In this document: positions 9,601 through 16,664 of the stretch, piece by piece
How the letters are laid out: every line of letters begins with the position of its first letter
How positions within the stretch are numbered: position 1 is the first letter of the stretch
From: CAYPCH01 sp964409165
GTDB taxonomy: Bacteria; Bacillota; Clostridia; Acetivibrionales; Acetivibrionaceae
Assembly (NCBI GenBank): GCA_964409165.1
Contig: CAYPCH010000056.1
Span: 1 to 23,381 of the forward strand
DNA: 23,381 nucleotides
Direction: 5' to 3'
Made by a program: the position numbers and the translations under genes
Notes under the pieces: model-generated
The model's input: only the letters and a program-made list of their open reading frames with translations
Databases searched by the model: none
What the model was told of the DNA's origin: nothing

Positions 9601-11824
9601 CCACTACAATAAATACTACATAGGTATGGACGATAGAAAAGATGAGCCTATTCCTGCAACCTGGGGTGAAAACTCTCCTCCGTCCATAGGAGGTGGAGGA
9701 GGTTCCTCTGAAGAAATCCGTGAAGATTTCAAAGACACTGCCCAATTTCTAACTGTTGAAACAGATAGTAGCGGTACAGCAGAAGTAAGCTTCAAACTTC
9801 CAGACAACATCACTTCCTGGAGGGTTACCCTTTCAGCATTATCAACCAACCTGTACGCTGGAAACAGTATTATAAATATGAATGCATCGCTACCATTTTT
9901 TATAAATTATAGTTTTAATACAACATACCTTGAGGGAGATAAACCCGTAATAGGTGTAAATGCCTATGGCAACGGACTTAAGGAAGGCGATAGTGTAATG
10001 TTCGAGATATCTGATTACTCAAAGCCTGATAGAAAAGTTACTGTTGAAGGGAAAGCTTTTGAAAGGATAAACATTCCTTTCTGGGCTCTTGAGGAGGGAA
10101 ATCATGACCTTGTAATCAGGGCATATACCTCAAAAGGGCTGTCCGATGCTGTAAAACATTCTATTAGCGTTGTAAAATCCTACTACCAGATTGAAAGAGC
10201 AGAGTATTATGACCTTGCTTCCGGTATAAATATTGCAGGCGGAAGCTTCGGCAATACTAACCTTGTTTTCCATGACAGAAGCAAAGGTATGTTCCTGTCA
10301 CAGCTTATAAACCTTTACTATTCTTCCGGTAACAGAATAGACCAAGTAGTTTCAAAATACATAGCTTACCAGTTGATATTGGAGCATTTCAAAGATGATG
10401 TAAACATTACTGAAATTGTAGAACCATCTCTTGCACAATATCAGAAGGAAGGCGGCGGTCTGTCACTCCTTCCATACTCAAGCAGCGACTTGGATATCTC
10501 TACCAAACTTTCGTTATTCGCAAAAGATTTGGCAAATAATCAGAACCTAAAAAATTATTTTTCCAGCTTTTTAGATCACAGTAACAATAATGAAAAAATA
10601 AAAGCCTTGTACGGACTTTCTGCAATGAAGGAACCGGTACTATTAGAGCTTAACAAAATTTCCCTACTTGATAACTTAAGCGTTATGGAGCTTATTTATC
10701 TGGCACTTTCCTATTGCGAACTTGGTGATCTTTCTAAAGCAGAACAAATTTACGATGAAAGAATATCAGACTACATAGAAAAATTTGACCCTTACTTCAG
10801 AGTCAATACCGGCTATGATAAGGATGATATACTTGAAGCAACCTCTTTGTGCTCTGTTCTTGCTGCTAGACTTGAAAAGGCTGAAAAAACAGGTTTATAT
10901 GAGTACTGTTCAAGAAACTACTCCACAGATATACTTCTTAGTACTGAAAGGCTGATGTTTATTTCAAATGAAATCGGTAAAGCAGAAAAAACAGCTTCCT
11001 CCTTCACCTATAGTTTTAAAGGTGAAGAAAAAACCGTATCTCTTGGTAACGGTCGTTCCCATTATATCACTCTTTTGTCCGATCAACTAAAAGACCTTGC
11101 AATTAAAGACGTTCAAGGAGATATTTCAGTCGTATCGATATTTAAGGAAGATATTCTTGAAATAAATAATGTGGATAGGGATATTTCCATCACAAGGTCA
11201 TACAGCCTGGCCGATGGTTCACCTGCCACATCCAATTTCAAACAGGGTGACATAGTAAAGGTCAGACTAGAATGGAACATCAAACCGCAGGCATTCGACG
11301 GAATTTACGAAATAACCGATTATCTGCCCTCAGGCTTAAAGCCCAATAACTCTTATATGAACTGTGAAGGTCAAAAAGTAAGATTTTATATTTACAACAG
11401 TGACTACTGGAGATCCCAAAACTATATTGAATACAATGCAAGAGTTATAAGCCCCGGAACTTATACTGCACAAGGTCCCATTATTCAGGGTAAAACCTCA
11501 CGGGATAATATCAACAACGGAAAATCTGAGATTATAAATATAGATGCTTCCGGTGATATCTCAAATCCGCTAGAAATAACGCCCCCTCCTTCACCAACTC
11601 CTGATGATGGAACAGTCTTAGGGGATCTCAACAAGGACTCAAGTGTTAATTCCACCGACTATGCATTGCTTAAAAGATATATCCTCGGAACGGTAACTGA
11701 TTTAGCTGTTCCAATTTACAAAGCAGATTTTAACGGTGACGGCTCAGTAAACTCAACCGATTTTTCCCTTCTGAAGCGATATCTGTTAGGACTGATAAGG
11801 GAGTTCCCGGTTGAAAACATGTAG
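6683..11824 (+). CDS. Dockerin-bearing alpha-2-macroglobulin-like protein without thioester
   Basis: A 1713-aa secreted protein with a Sec signal peptide at about 1-30 and no lipobox cysteine. Order: Ig-like Big_5-type domains (about 30-240); macroglobulin MG2-type segment DRNMYKPDDTV (near 460); further MG domains; a second MG segment ADMDTYKPGDTA (near 907); a flexible Gly-rich bait-like stretch SIGGGGGSSEE (about 990-1005); the A2M-family segment FKDTAQFLTVETDSSGTAEV with ITSWRVTLSAL (about 1016-1050); an alpha-helical toroid (about 1190-1440); a C-terminal beta domain (DYLPSGLKP); a Pro-rich linker; and a type I dockerin (1647-1713, both repeats NSTD). Where family members carry GC-x-EQ, this protein reads GNRIDQ (1216-1221), so the thioester cysteine is absent. 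Family members trap proteases; attachment to a cellulosome is inferred from the dockerin. Transcription likely ends at 11925-11957. Confidence 0.88.
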   Translation: MLRRAATSLVILSMLVTFLTSGYSFGADAYPRNGFHLSVLESDSTGIAVDTEFILETQQNFTLSEVRQSFSIDGEPAPLIEEMDKNLFSINLSRPLLENSIYTFRMKTDIETTWVFQTRTSFKIISSLPSDKSVNVPLNSGIEINFSHENFSNIEDFFEITPHVEGRFEVHKKTAVFVPDRLKEATLYIIKINKGIKINNTDRTIEDDYVFSFETETLTPSSNEPYISMNYQSYIYDFTSSEKPEATLNYYTYNRSNNSYTTPMISLHSEVYAFRDFDSFFEAIENKSSVPSWANLSHSKNLVSVEKLDKVLEFDQIINENKQYSGSAIITVPQNLPVGYYVLESTWQDFRLQTFLQITNNGIYITKSTTKTIVWLNDLESQAPIKGANIRFTDSEGSFYSDSEGVAVFDTPVKAKSDTAYWYYSREYLIITPPDGKPSILDCVSYNQRTLDCYWDYFFTDRNMYKPDDTVNIWGFIKNRYDDEKINYLTLEINQGYSSSGIPILKQNIDVKNGFFESAVNLPNLTQGYYYLTLKKDDTVVVNSYIRVSDYIKPSYKMDITKGKEAFFLGEDVDFKVNTAFFEGTGVPNLKVNYTITNSSPNKSLISSESSTDALGNLNLKYTPSFSETAQGEQYVSISARALLPESGQIQANNRARVFVNDISVKALGEIINGKGTINAKANKIVLDRLNDGTAKSSTDYLGAPVNGKEFKCTVYKNTWRRHENGTYYDYISKLTYKRYRYELVSTPVQYFSMISSADGNASYVFDAPKIEDTYYSAEITCVDDNGRNMLFKVYLGEKLEYSTYESSSYRLESEKYEYGLGETVELDLKYGKDPLPKGKYLYIRAQNGIFEHTTSDYSHYSYRFDERDIPQAEVRAVYFSGKGYASAGRNIIYKSSERQLFIEAKADMDTYKPGDTASILLSVKDISGRPVKASVNVSIVDEAFFKLSQQNVDTLAYLYNYVNSGLYFEGRSHYNKYYIGMDDRKDEPIPATWGENSPPSIGGGGGSSEEIREDFKDTAQFLTVETDSSGTAEVSFKLPDNITSWRVTLSALSTNLYAGNSIINMNASLPFFINYSFNTTYLEGDKPVIGVNAYGNGLKEGDSVMFEISDYSKPDRKVTVEGKAFERINIPFWALEEGNHDLVIRAYTSKGLSDAVKHSISVVKSYYQIERAEYYDLASGINIAGGSFGNTNLVFHDRSKGMFLSQLINLYYSSGNRIDQVVSKYIAYQLILEHFKDDVNITEIVEPSLAQYQKEGGGLSLLPYSSSDLDISTKLSLFAKDLANNQNLKNYFSSFLDHSNNNEKIKALYGLSAMKEPVLLELNKISLLDNLSVMELIYLALSYCELGDLSKAEQIYDERISDYIEKFDPYFRVNTGYDKDDILEATSLCSVLAARLEKAEKTGLYEYCSRNYSTDILLSTERLMFISNEIGKAEKTASSFTYSFKGEEKTVSLGNGRSHYITLLSDQLKDLAIKDVQGDISVVSIFKEDILEINNVDRDISITRSYSLADGSPATSNFKQGDIVKVRLEWNIKPQAFDGIYEITDYLPSGLKPNNSYMNCEGQKVRFYIYNSDYWRSQNYIEYNARVISPGTYTAQGPIIQGKTSRDNINNGKSEIINIDASGDISNPLEITPPPSPTPDDGTVLGDLNKDSSVNSTDYALLKRYILGTVTDLAVPIYKADFNGDGSVNSTDFSLLKRYLLGLIREFPVENM

Positions 11825-11845
11825 GTTTTGAATTTAAAATTATTT

Positions 11846-11917
11846 GGGGGCAGATGTATATTTGCACATTTTAGTGTCAATACTATAAATGACCTCACAA
11901 AATACATTTTGACCCCC
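11846..11917. mobile_element. Remnant with facing insertion-sequence-like ends
   Basis: The left edge GGGGGCAGATGTATATTTG (11846-11864) and the right edge, read on the minus strand as GGGGGTCAAAATGTATTTTG, are imperfect inverted repeats bounding 72 bp. The lack of any coding content fits the abutted ends of a deleted insertion sequence or a tiny non-autonomous element. Confidence 0.35.
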
Positions 11918-11924
11918 TTTTACG

Positions 11925-11957
11925 TGCTCAGCTTTTAAGCTTGAGCATGTTTTTTTT
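11925..11957 (+). terminator. Terminator of the macroglobulin gene
   Basis: TGCTCA-GCTT pairs with AAGC-(T)-TGAGCA around a two-base loop, with one bulged T. TGTTTTTTTT follows. It lies 100 bp after the stop codon and is a canonical intrinsic terminator. Confidence 0.8.
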
Positions 11958-11960
11958 AAG

Positions 11961-11984
11961 GCCATTTCCTGAAAGGAAATCCGG
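11961..11984 (+). repeat. Palindromic hairpin, module 1 (second copy)
   Basis: GCC-ATTTCC-TGAAA-GGAAAT-CC-GGC is identical to the minus-strand copy at 450-474. It is again followed directly by module 2. Confidence 0.65.
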
Positions 11985-11985
11985 C

Positions 11986-12020
11986 AAAAAGTTTCGGGAC
12001 TCGATGTCCCGAAACTTTTT
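11986..12020. terminator. Perfect 15-bp palindrome, module 2
   Basis: AAAAAGTTTCGGGAC and GTCCCGAAACTTTTT pair perfectly around the loop TCGAT. The A/T flanks make it a terminator in either direction. It sits between the convergent macroglobulin and GH9 genes. Confidence 0.7.
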
Positions 12021-12025
12021 ATTAG

Positions 12026-12051
12026 GCCTCTTGGAGTGAAATGAAAGAGGC
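12026..12051 (+). repeat. Palindromic hairpin, module 3
   Basis: GCCTCTT pairs with AAGAGGC around the loop GGAGTGAAATGA. The core CTCTTGGAGTGAAATGAAA also occurs on the minus strand at about 3472-3490, where the closing arm has been lost. Confidence 0.55.
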
Positions 12052-12054
12052 AAA

Positions 12055-12087
12055 ATTGAGTACCCTAGATAGGTACTTAATTTTTTT
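12055..12087 (+). terminator. Module 4 hairpin with T-tract
   Basis: ATTGAGTACC pairs with GGTACTTAAT, with one G-U wobble as plus-strand RNA. The TTTTTTT tract follows. It is the third GAGTACC-type terminator of the window and acts as a backup for rightward transcription. Confidence 0.65.
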
Positions 12088-12090
12088 AGG

Positions 12091-12139
12091 AAAGAAAAAG
12101 AATAAGAGGGTTATATTTTTATAATAATATAACCCTCTT
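12091..12139 (-). terminator. Terminator of the GH9 gene
   Basis: AAGAGGGTTATA (12104-12115) and TATAACCCTCTT (12128-12139) form a perfect 12-bp stem. On the minus strand a T-rich tail (ATTCTTTTTCTTT) follows; on the plus strand GGATTTTTT follows. It can therefore stop transcripts from both sides and lies 90 bp past the GH9 stop codon. Confidence 0.75.
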
Positions 12140-12171
12140 GGATTTTTTACTTTATGATTTCTTAACTATTA

Positions 12172-12188
12172 ACTCAACTTTCCCACTT
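12172..12188 (+). repeat. Solo terminal repeat matching the 14661-14795 element
   Basis: ACTCAACTTTCCCACTT is identical over 17 bases to the left end of the 135-bp element at 14661-14795, in the same orientation. No matching right end is nearby. It lies 40 bp beyond the GH9 stop codon, so the GH9 gene sits between this left end and the right end at 14781-14795. Confidence 0.6.
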
Positions 12189-12228
12189 TAACACTATAAA
12201 AACTATAGATTTGTAATGCTAATAAACA

Positions 12229-14607
12229 CTAGTTCAATGGAAATTCAGTCAGCAGACCCAATAAAACCTTTTTCATAATCGCATAATCTGTTGAATTTAC
12301 TGAGCCGTCTCCGTTTACATCTGCATTGCTTTGCGGTACACTCAATTCAATGCTACCAAGAATAACTCTTTTTAGTATGGCATAATCTGTTGAGTTTATC
12401 ATTTTATCACCATTCAAATCACCTTTTTGATCTCCCGGGTCTATAACCGGAGGAGTTGTCACCGGAGGGGTTGTTACCGGCGAAGGTGTCGAAGGAGTTG
12501 TGCCATCCGGCTCAATGCCACCTACAAGAACACCATCATCATAAACACATATATTATCTGTCTTCATAGGAGTCCCTGTCCAGTTGTCATCTTCAATATT
12601 AAGACCTATATGACTCCAGTCGTCAGAAGGATCCCAGTAGTTCTGCCATGCATATGTACCAAGTGCAAACTGATACTTTTTATTGGAATTGGCAATTACA
12701 TAATCATCCCATGCTATCTCAACATAATAGATTTTGTCCTTGTATTTGTGAGGACCTGTAAGCACACCATCATATTCGGTTTCTGTTTCCGCTTGGTCAT
12801 ACAACTGTCTCAATTCAATACTATTAGGCTCAAGAGATGTCATCCCTGTAGAATCAAAATAATACCTTACAGAAATGTTCTTGGATGTTTTTCTTACATT
12901 CGAACATACATACAAAGTTATCTCAGTAGCTTTTGGTCCGTCATCCTGTACTATATCAACACCAAATGCCTCTACCCAGTATGCAGAACCTCCTGGTTCA
13001 TCAGGATCTTCAATATTAACTATCGGGGGAAAATCAGGGGTAACCTTCATGGAAGAATCCCCAAAGTATCTGTAAAGACCTGCACATGCTCCAACAAATG
13101 CGGCGTTATAATCTATTGTAACTTCATTGTAGATATAGTCGGATGTTTTGTCTATATGCTCGTCATTTACACCGGGGCCACCTACCAATGCACCATAAAG
13201 TACAAATTTGTGAGCATCCGGATCTTCACATTTTGACAAGCCGGAAGCAGCCCTATGATGCGGAAATTTAGCCGCTATATCGTTGTATCCTACTATATAG
13301 CAAACATTTGCAGGATTATCACCCATCAAGTAGTCCATTTGCGACTTTGCCCATTCACCGTATTTCGATGGCTTATCTCCATGATGTTTGTCATAAACAA
13401 CAGCTAAAAACTGTGTAGCAGTATTATACCTTGCAGAACCCCACTGGTTAAGGAATGAGTACCCCCCCGGTGTTATGGTCACTGTTTGACCGCTCATCCA
13501 ATTATCAACAAGTTTTGCAATCTGGCTCCAGAAGTCTATTTCTTCATAAGGACTCTTGTTGGCAGCCTCCCTGTATCTGTTTTCAAATTCTTCTCCATCA
13601 CTGTCATATAAATCATTTATTTCACCCATAAGGCATGCTGTACCTGCCCAAACATCGTTCCAGCAATGTGTCCAGCAGGAAGGTGCATAATAGTCATAGT
13701 ATTTAAATATTTCATCCAGATAATGATCGTCCTGAGTTGCCAGATAAAGCCATGCAGCTGCCCAGCAGTAATCATCCTCCCACTTTGAAGAGGTGTAATA
13801 ACCCTTAGGTCCATCTGAATTAGTATCTTTATCATTTTTTTGTGCAAATTCAAACATAGCTATTGCATATTTAAGGTTTTCTTCTGCATATGCCGGATCT
13901 TCATCCTTGAAGTTCATGTAATTTGCTACAAGAGAGGCTGCTGCTGATGTTACACAGTCAGTCGAAGGAAGATCCTTTGTAGCAAACCATCCTCTTCTGA
14001 ACATTTCATCAACTTCAGGTGCATTCCAGTACGCATGGTCAATATCACCGTCACCTACCTGATAACAAAACGCCACCATTTCGCCAGACTTATCCAGATA
14101 TGTGCATTTCATAAAATAATCGTTAAAATATCTTAAGATTGTTTTAGCATGGGTATCCTGTCCTGTGGCTTCATACTGCTCTCTGAACTCATAGAATGCC
14201 CATCCTAATGTTGAGCCTGAATATGCTTCCGGCATACCAAATTTTACATGGTCTCCTGCATCATGGAAACCGCCTGATACATCAAGCATTCCGTTACCGT
14301 CAGGGTCAAGCACACTTTTGTACTGACTGATAAAACTCGCCGACATATTGGTGTTTTCAGGGTCGAGAGGAAGCTCTGCATCATAGATATGACAATCGCT
14401 TCTCCAGTTATACAGACCGTTTTCTTCAACTCCTATACCACACATGTTTGCATCATAAAAAAACTGAGAATACTGCAATGCTTTTGCGTAATTAAATTCC
14501 ACACCAGCAGCATTACTTACCGTTCCTACGGAAATAATGGAAGCAATAACTGCAATGCTGACAATCAATGCTACCGCCTTCCTTGTAAAAACTTTTCCCT
14601 TCTTCAT
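12229..14607 (-). CDS. Cellulosomal GH9 cellulase (GH9-CBM3c-dockerin)
   Basis: A 792-aa secreted enzyme. The signal peptide covers about 1-33 (cleavage near SNA-A). The GH9 catalytic domain spans about 35-520, with the acidic pair in DAGDHVKFGMP (D116, D119), HHR at 450-452 and the proton-donor glutamate in YNEVTIDYNA (E495). A CBM3 module at about 543-700 (YWVEAFGVDIVQDDGP, then QFALGTYAWQNYW) directly follows, as in processive GH9-CBM3c endoglucanases, where the module feeds chains to the active site. A Thr/Pro linker and a type I dockerin (729-792, NSTD in both repeats) complete it. AAGGAAGGG precedes the ATG. It lies 251 bp downstream of GH26 on the same strand, with a 135-bp hairpin element in between, so co-transcription is possible but uncertain. 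Confidence 0.93.
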   Translation of the reverse strand: MKKGKVFTRKAVALIVSIAVIASIISVGTVSNAAGVEFNYAKALQYSQFFYDANMCGIGVEENGLYNWRSDCHIYDAELPLDPENTNMSASFISQYKSVLDPDGNGMLDVSGGFHDAGDHVKFGMPEAYSGSTLGWAFYEFREQYEATGQDTHAKTILRYFNDYFMKCTYLDKSGEMVAFCYQVGDGDIDHAYWNAPEVDEMFRRGWFATKDLPSTDCVTSAAASLVANYMNFKDEDPAYAEENLKYAIAMFEFAQKNDKDTNSDGPKGYYTSSKWEDDYCWAAAWLYLATQDDHYLDEIFKYYDYYAPSCWTHCWNDVWAGTACLMGEINDLYDSDGEEFENRYREAANKSPYEEIDFWSQIAKLVDNWMSGQTVTITPGGYSFLNQWGSARYNTATQFLAVVYDKHHGDKPSKYGEWAKSQMDYLMGDNPANVCYIVGYNDIAAKFPHHRAASGLSKCEDPDAHKFVLYGALVGGPGVNDEHIDKTSDYIYNEVTIDYNAAFVGACAGLYRYFGDSSMKVTPDFPPIVNIEDPDEPGGSAYWVEAFGVDIVQDDGPKATEITLYVCSNVRKTSKNISVRYYFDSTGMTSLEPNSIELRQLYDQAETETEYDGVLTGPHKYKDKIYYVEIAWDDYVIANSNKKYQFALGTYAWQNYWDPSDDWSHIGLNIEDDNWTGTPMKTDNICVYDDGVLVGGIEPDGTTPSTPSPVTTPPVTTPPVIDPGDQKGDLNGDKMINSTDYAILKRVILGSIELSVPQSNADVNGDGSVNSTDYAIMKKVLLGLLTEFPLN

Positions 14608-14660
14608 TGTATCCCTTCCTTTCGAAATCTTTTAATATTTAATTACTTAAATACTTAATT

Positions 14661-14795
14661 ACTCAACTTTCCCACTTATAGTATTTTGAGGCTCTGGTTG
14701 CTCACAAGTTAAGGGCAAAAAGTTTACTTTTTGACCGCGGTGAGCAATGCTACGTTAGTGGCAAAGAGCCCATAAATACTGTGGGAAAGTTGAGT
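14661..14795. mobile_element. 135-bp MITE-like inverted-repeat element between GH26 and GH9
   Basis: The ends ACTCAACTTTCCCAC (14661-14675) and GTGGGAAAGTTGAGT (14781-14795) are perfect 15-bp inverted repeats. The interior continues the pairing: AGTATT/AATACT, GGCTCT/AGAGCC, TTGCTCAC/GTGAGCAA and CAAAAAGT-TT-ACTTTTTG at the tip. The flanks show TTAATTA on both sides if the ends are trimmed by one base, which suggests a target-site duplication, although that sequence is nearly palindromic. It has no coding capacity. As part of a GH26-GH9 transcript it would fold into a long hairpin. Confidence 0.75.
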
Positions 14796-14858
14796 TAATT
14801 ACTTTAATATTTATCCAAAATGTTTGCACAAAGTCAAACACTTTAATTACTCTCTTCC

Positions 14859-16631
14859 CTATTCGTTAACAGGAAAATCAGTTATAAGCCCAAGCAGATA
14901 TTTTTTCATAATAGCATAGTCAGTTGAATTCACTTCGCCGTCTCCGTTCAAATCTCCATTGAATTGAGGTACACTCAATTCAACAGTTCCAAGAATATAC
15001 CTTTTTAATACCGCATAATCAGTTGAATTTATAAGTTTATCACCATTCAAATCTCCGTATTTGACTCTCGGATCATCTGTTATTGGAGGTATAGTTGGTG
15101 TTACCGGCGGCGGTGTTATAAAACTTGAAACAGGATATATTTTAAGGTCTGGAAGCTCATCTAAGGTTATACAGTACTCGCTCTTATACATTTCTATAAC
15201 CCATTCGACAGGATTATTCTGTTCACCTGTAAGCCACCAGCCGTACCATGGACAAAAATAAAGCCAACCCGCCATTTCATCCTGAAGATTTGAAACTCGT
15301 GGAATTGTATCATTTTCAGTCATGGCCACCATCTTTTTCCCATCAGTAAGCTGTACAAGATTAAAGAAAGTAGATGATATTGCGCTTCCGTTAGGCAGAC
15401 CGTCCTTGGCATTGTACTTATCATAACCTACAATATCAAGAACATCATCACCCGGATACCAAGAAGGTGAGGTTGCGTAATCATAGGAAGTCCATACCCA
15501 TATAAGATTATTCAGCTTGTGTTCATTTGTGAATTTGTCATAGAGAAGCCTATAGAGCTCAACACAAGGTTCAGGACCTTCTGCACCCCACCAGAACCAT
15601 GCACCTTCCGCTTCATGAAGCGGTCTAAATAATACAGGGACTCCAGCATCTTGAACCTGTTTAAGTTTTTCAGCCATAAAATCTATATCATTGAGCAGTG
15701 CTTTATTTTCTGCTGTTCCCGACTTCAAAGCTTTTGATATGCTGAAAGTAGTGCTTTCAGTGTAAAAACTGTCATCTGCCTTCTTTCCTATATCCCCGGG
15801 CGAAAACCAGTGCCAGCATAATGCAGGTATTCCATTCTTTTCATCGTACCACTCTATAAGGCGTTCAGCACATAGGTCATCCCATACCAAGCCGTTTCCT
15901 CTGTAATTCATAAAATCAAAGCCCCTTACAGCAGGCATCTTTCCCGTCTTTTCTTTTATATAAGTAAATTCAGCCTCGGAACCCTCATAATTATGGGAAC
16001 CACAAAGTTCCTGCTGACCGGAAAGTATATGCTTTCCGTAAACGTCTGCAAGGTAACTGATAAGAGCTCGCGCCTCTTTTGTAGCATTTGGATTCACCAG
16101 CGTTTTATTGCCTTTAAGGTTTGTAAGGCTTTCATCGGCAGGTTTAACAATCAGATAGTCAAAGAAGGTATATCCCCAATAGGCTTCAAACTCAATATCA
16201 TTTGTGCCTTTGTCAAGTTTTACAACACCCGCAGACATCTCTTTCCAACTAAGTGTATACGGAAAACTTACCTCTCCTTGGTTAGAACCATTTACATTAA
16301 GATACTGCACCTTTTTGTTTTTGTCAAAAGGCTGGGCATAACGTACAACCAATTCATAAAGTCCTGCTTTGTCAATTTCGACATTAACCGAAGTGCTTGT
16401 TCCCTTCTGTCCGATAAAAATGCATGTAGCCCCGCTCAGGTCAAAAGTTAATCCGTCATCGGTTTCACCTACATAGTCGATATGGGTCTCAGCCCCTTGG
16501 TGAACCCCTTTCTCGAATTCGTACTTGACCCCTTCTGATGTAGCGCCTACCATATTGAAAAATGGTATGGCAAACACCTGTGCAACCAAAGCTATAGCTA
16601 AGAAAACCTTTAGTACGGTTTTCTTATTCAT
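14859..16631 (-). CDS. Cellulosomal GH26 beta-mannanase (CBM35-GH26-dockerin)
   Basis: A 590-aa secreted endo-beta-1,4-mannanase. The signal peptide covers about 1-30. A CBM35-type beta-sandwich (about 35-165: YEFEKGVHQGAETH, then GTNDIEFEAYWGYTFFDYLIV) precedes a GH26 barrel (about 183-505). The acid/base glutamate is in RPLHEAEGAWFWWG (E340) and the nucleophile in VAMTENDT (E439). A Pro/Thr linker and type I dockerin (526-590, NSTD twice) follow. The domain order matches, from memory, C. thermocellum ManA (Man26A), which also lies upstream of a GH9 gene, CelT. The start is ATG with AAAGGGGGAG upstream. The leader holds a 10-bp hairpin (16665-16705) and the shared dyad element (16721-16756). 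It should cut the mannan backbone, with the neighbouring esterases plausibly deacetylating hemicellulose. Confidence 0.93.
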   Translation of the reverse strand: MNKKTVLKVFLAIALVAQVFAIPFFNMVGATSEGVKYEFEKGVHQGAETHIDYVGETDDGLTFDLSGATCIFIGQKGTSTSVNVEIDKAGLYELVVRYAQPFDKNKKVQYLNVNGSNQGEVSFPYTLSWKEMSAGVVKLDKGTNDIEFEAYWGYTFFDYLIVKPADESLTNLKGNKTLVNPNATKEARALISYLADVYGKHILSGQQELCGSHNYEGSEAEFTYIKEKTGKMPAVRGFDFMNYRGNGLVWDDLCAERLIEWYDEKNGIPALCWHWFSPGDIGKKADDSFYTESTTFSISKALKSGTAENKALLNDIDFMAEKLKQVQDAGVPVLFRPLHEAEGAWFWWGAEGPEPCVELYRLLYDKFTNEHKLNNLIWVWTSYDYATSPSWYPGDDVLDIVGYDKYNAKDGLPNGSAISSTFFNLVQLTDGKKMVAMTENDTIPRVSNLQDEMAGWLYFCPWYGWWLTGEQNNPVEWVIEMYKSEYCITLDELPDLKIYPVSSFITPPPVTPTIPPITDDPRVKYGDLNGDKLINSTDYAVLKRYILGTVELSVPQFNGDLNGDGEVNSTDYAIMKKYLLGLITDFPVNE

Positions 16632-16664
16632 AAAAAACTCCCCCTTTTTCTAAAGTTATATTAA

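Noticed and set aside
12229..12990. CBM3a-type cellulose-targeting module on the GH9
   Set aside because: The module directly follows the catalytic domain, the typical place of a CBM3c. I therefore call it CBM3c, although the cellulose-binding residues were not checked by alignment.
12427..13236. 269-codon open frame antisense to the GH9 gene
   Set aside because: It is a shadow of the CBM3c and dockerin coding region, with a repetitive Arg/Cys-rich start complementary to the Thr/Pro linker.
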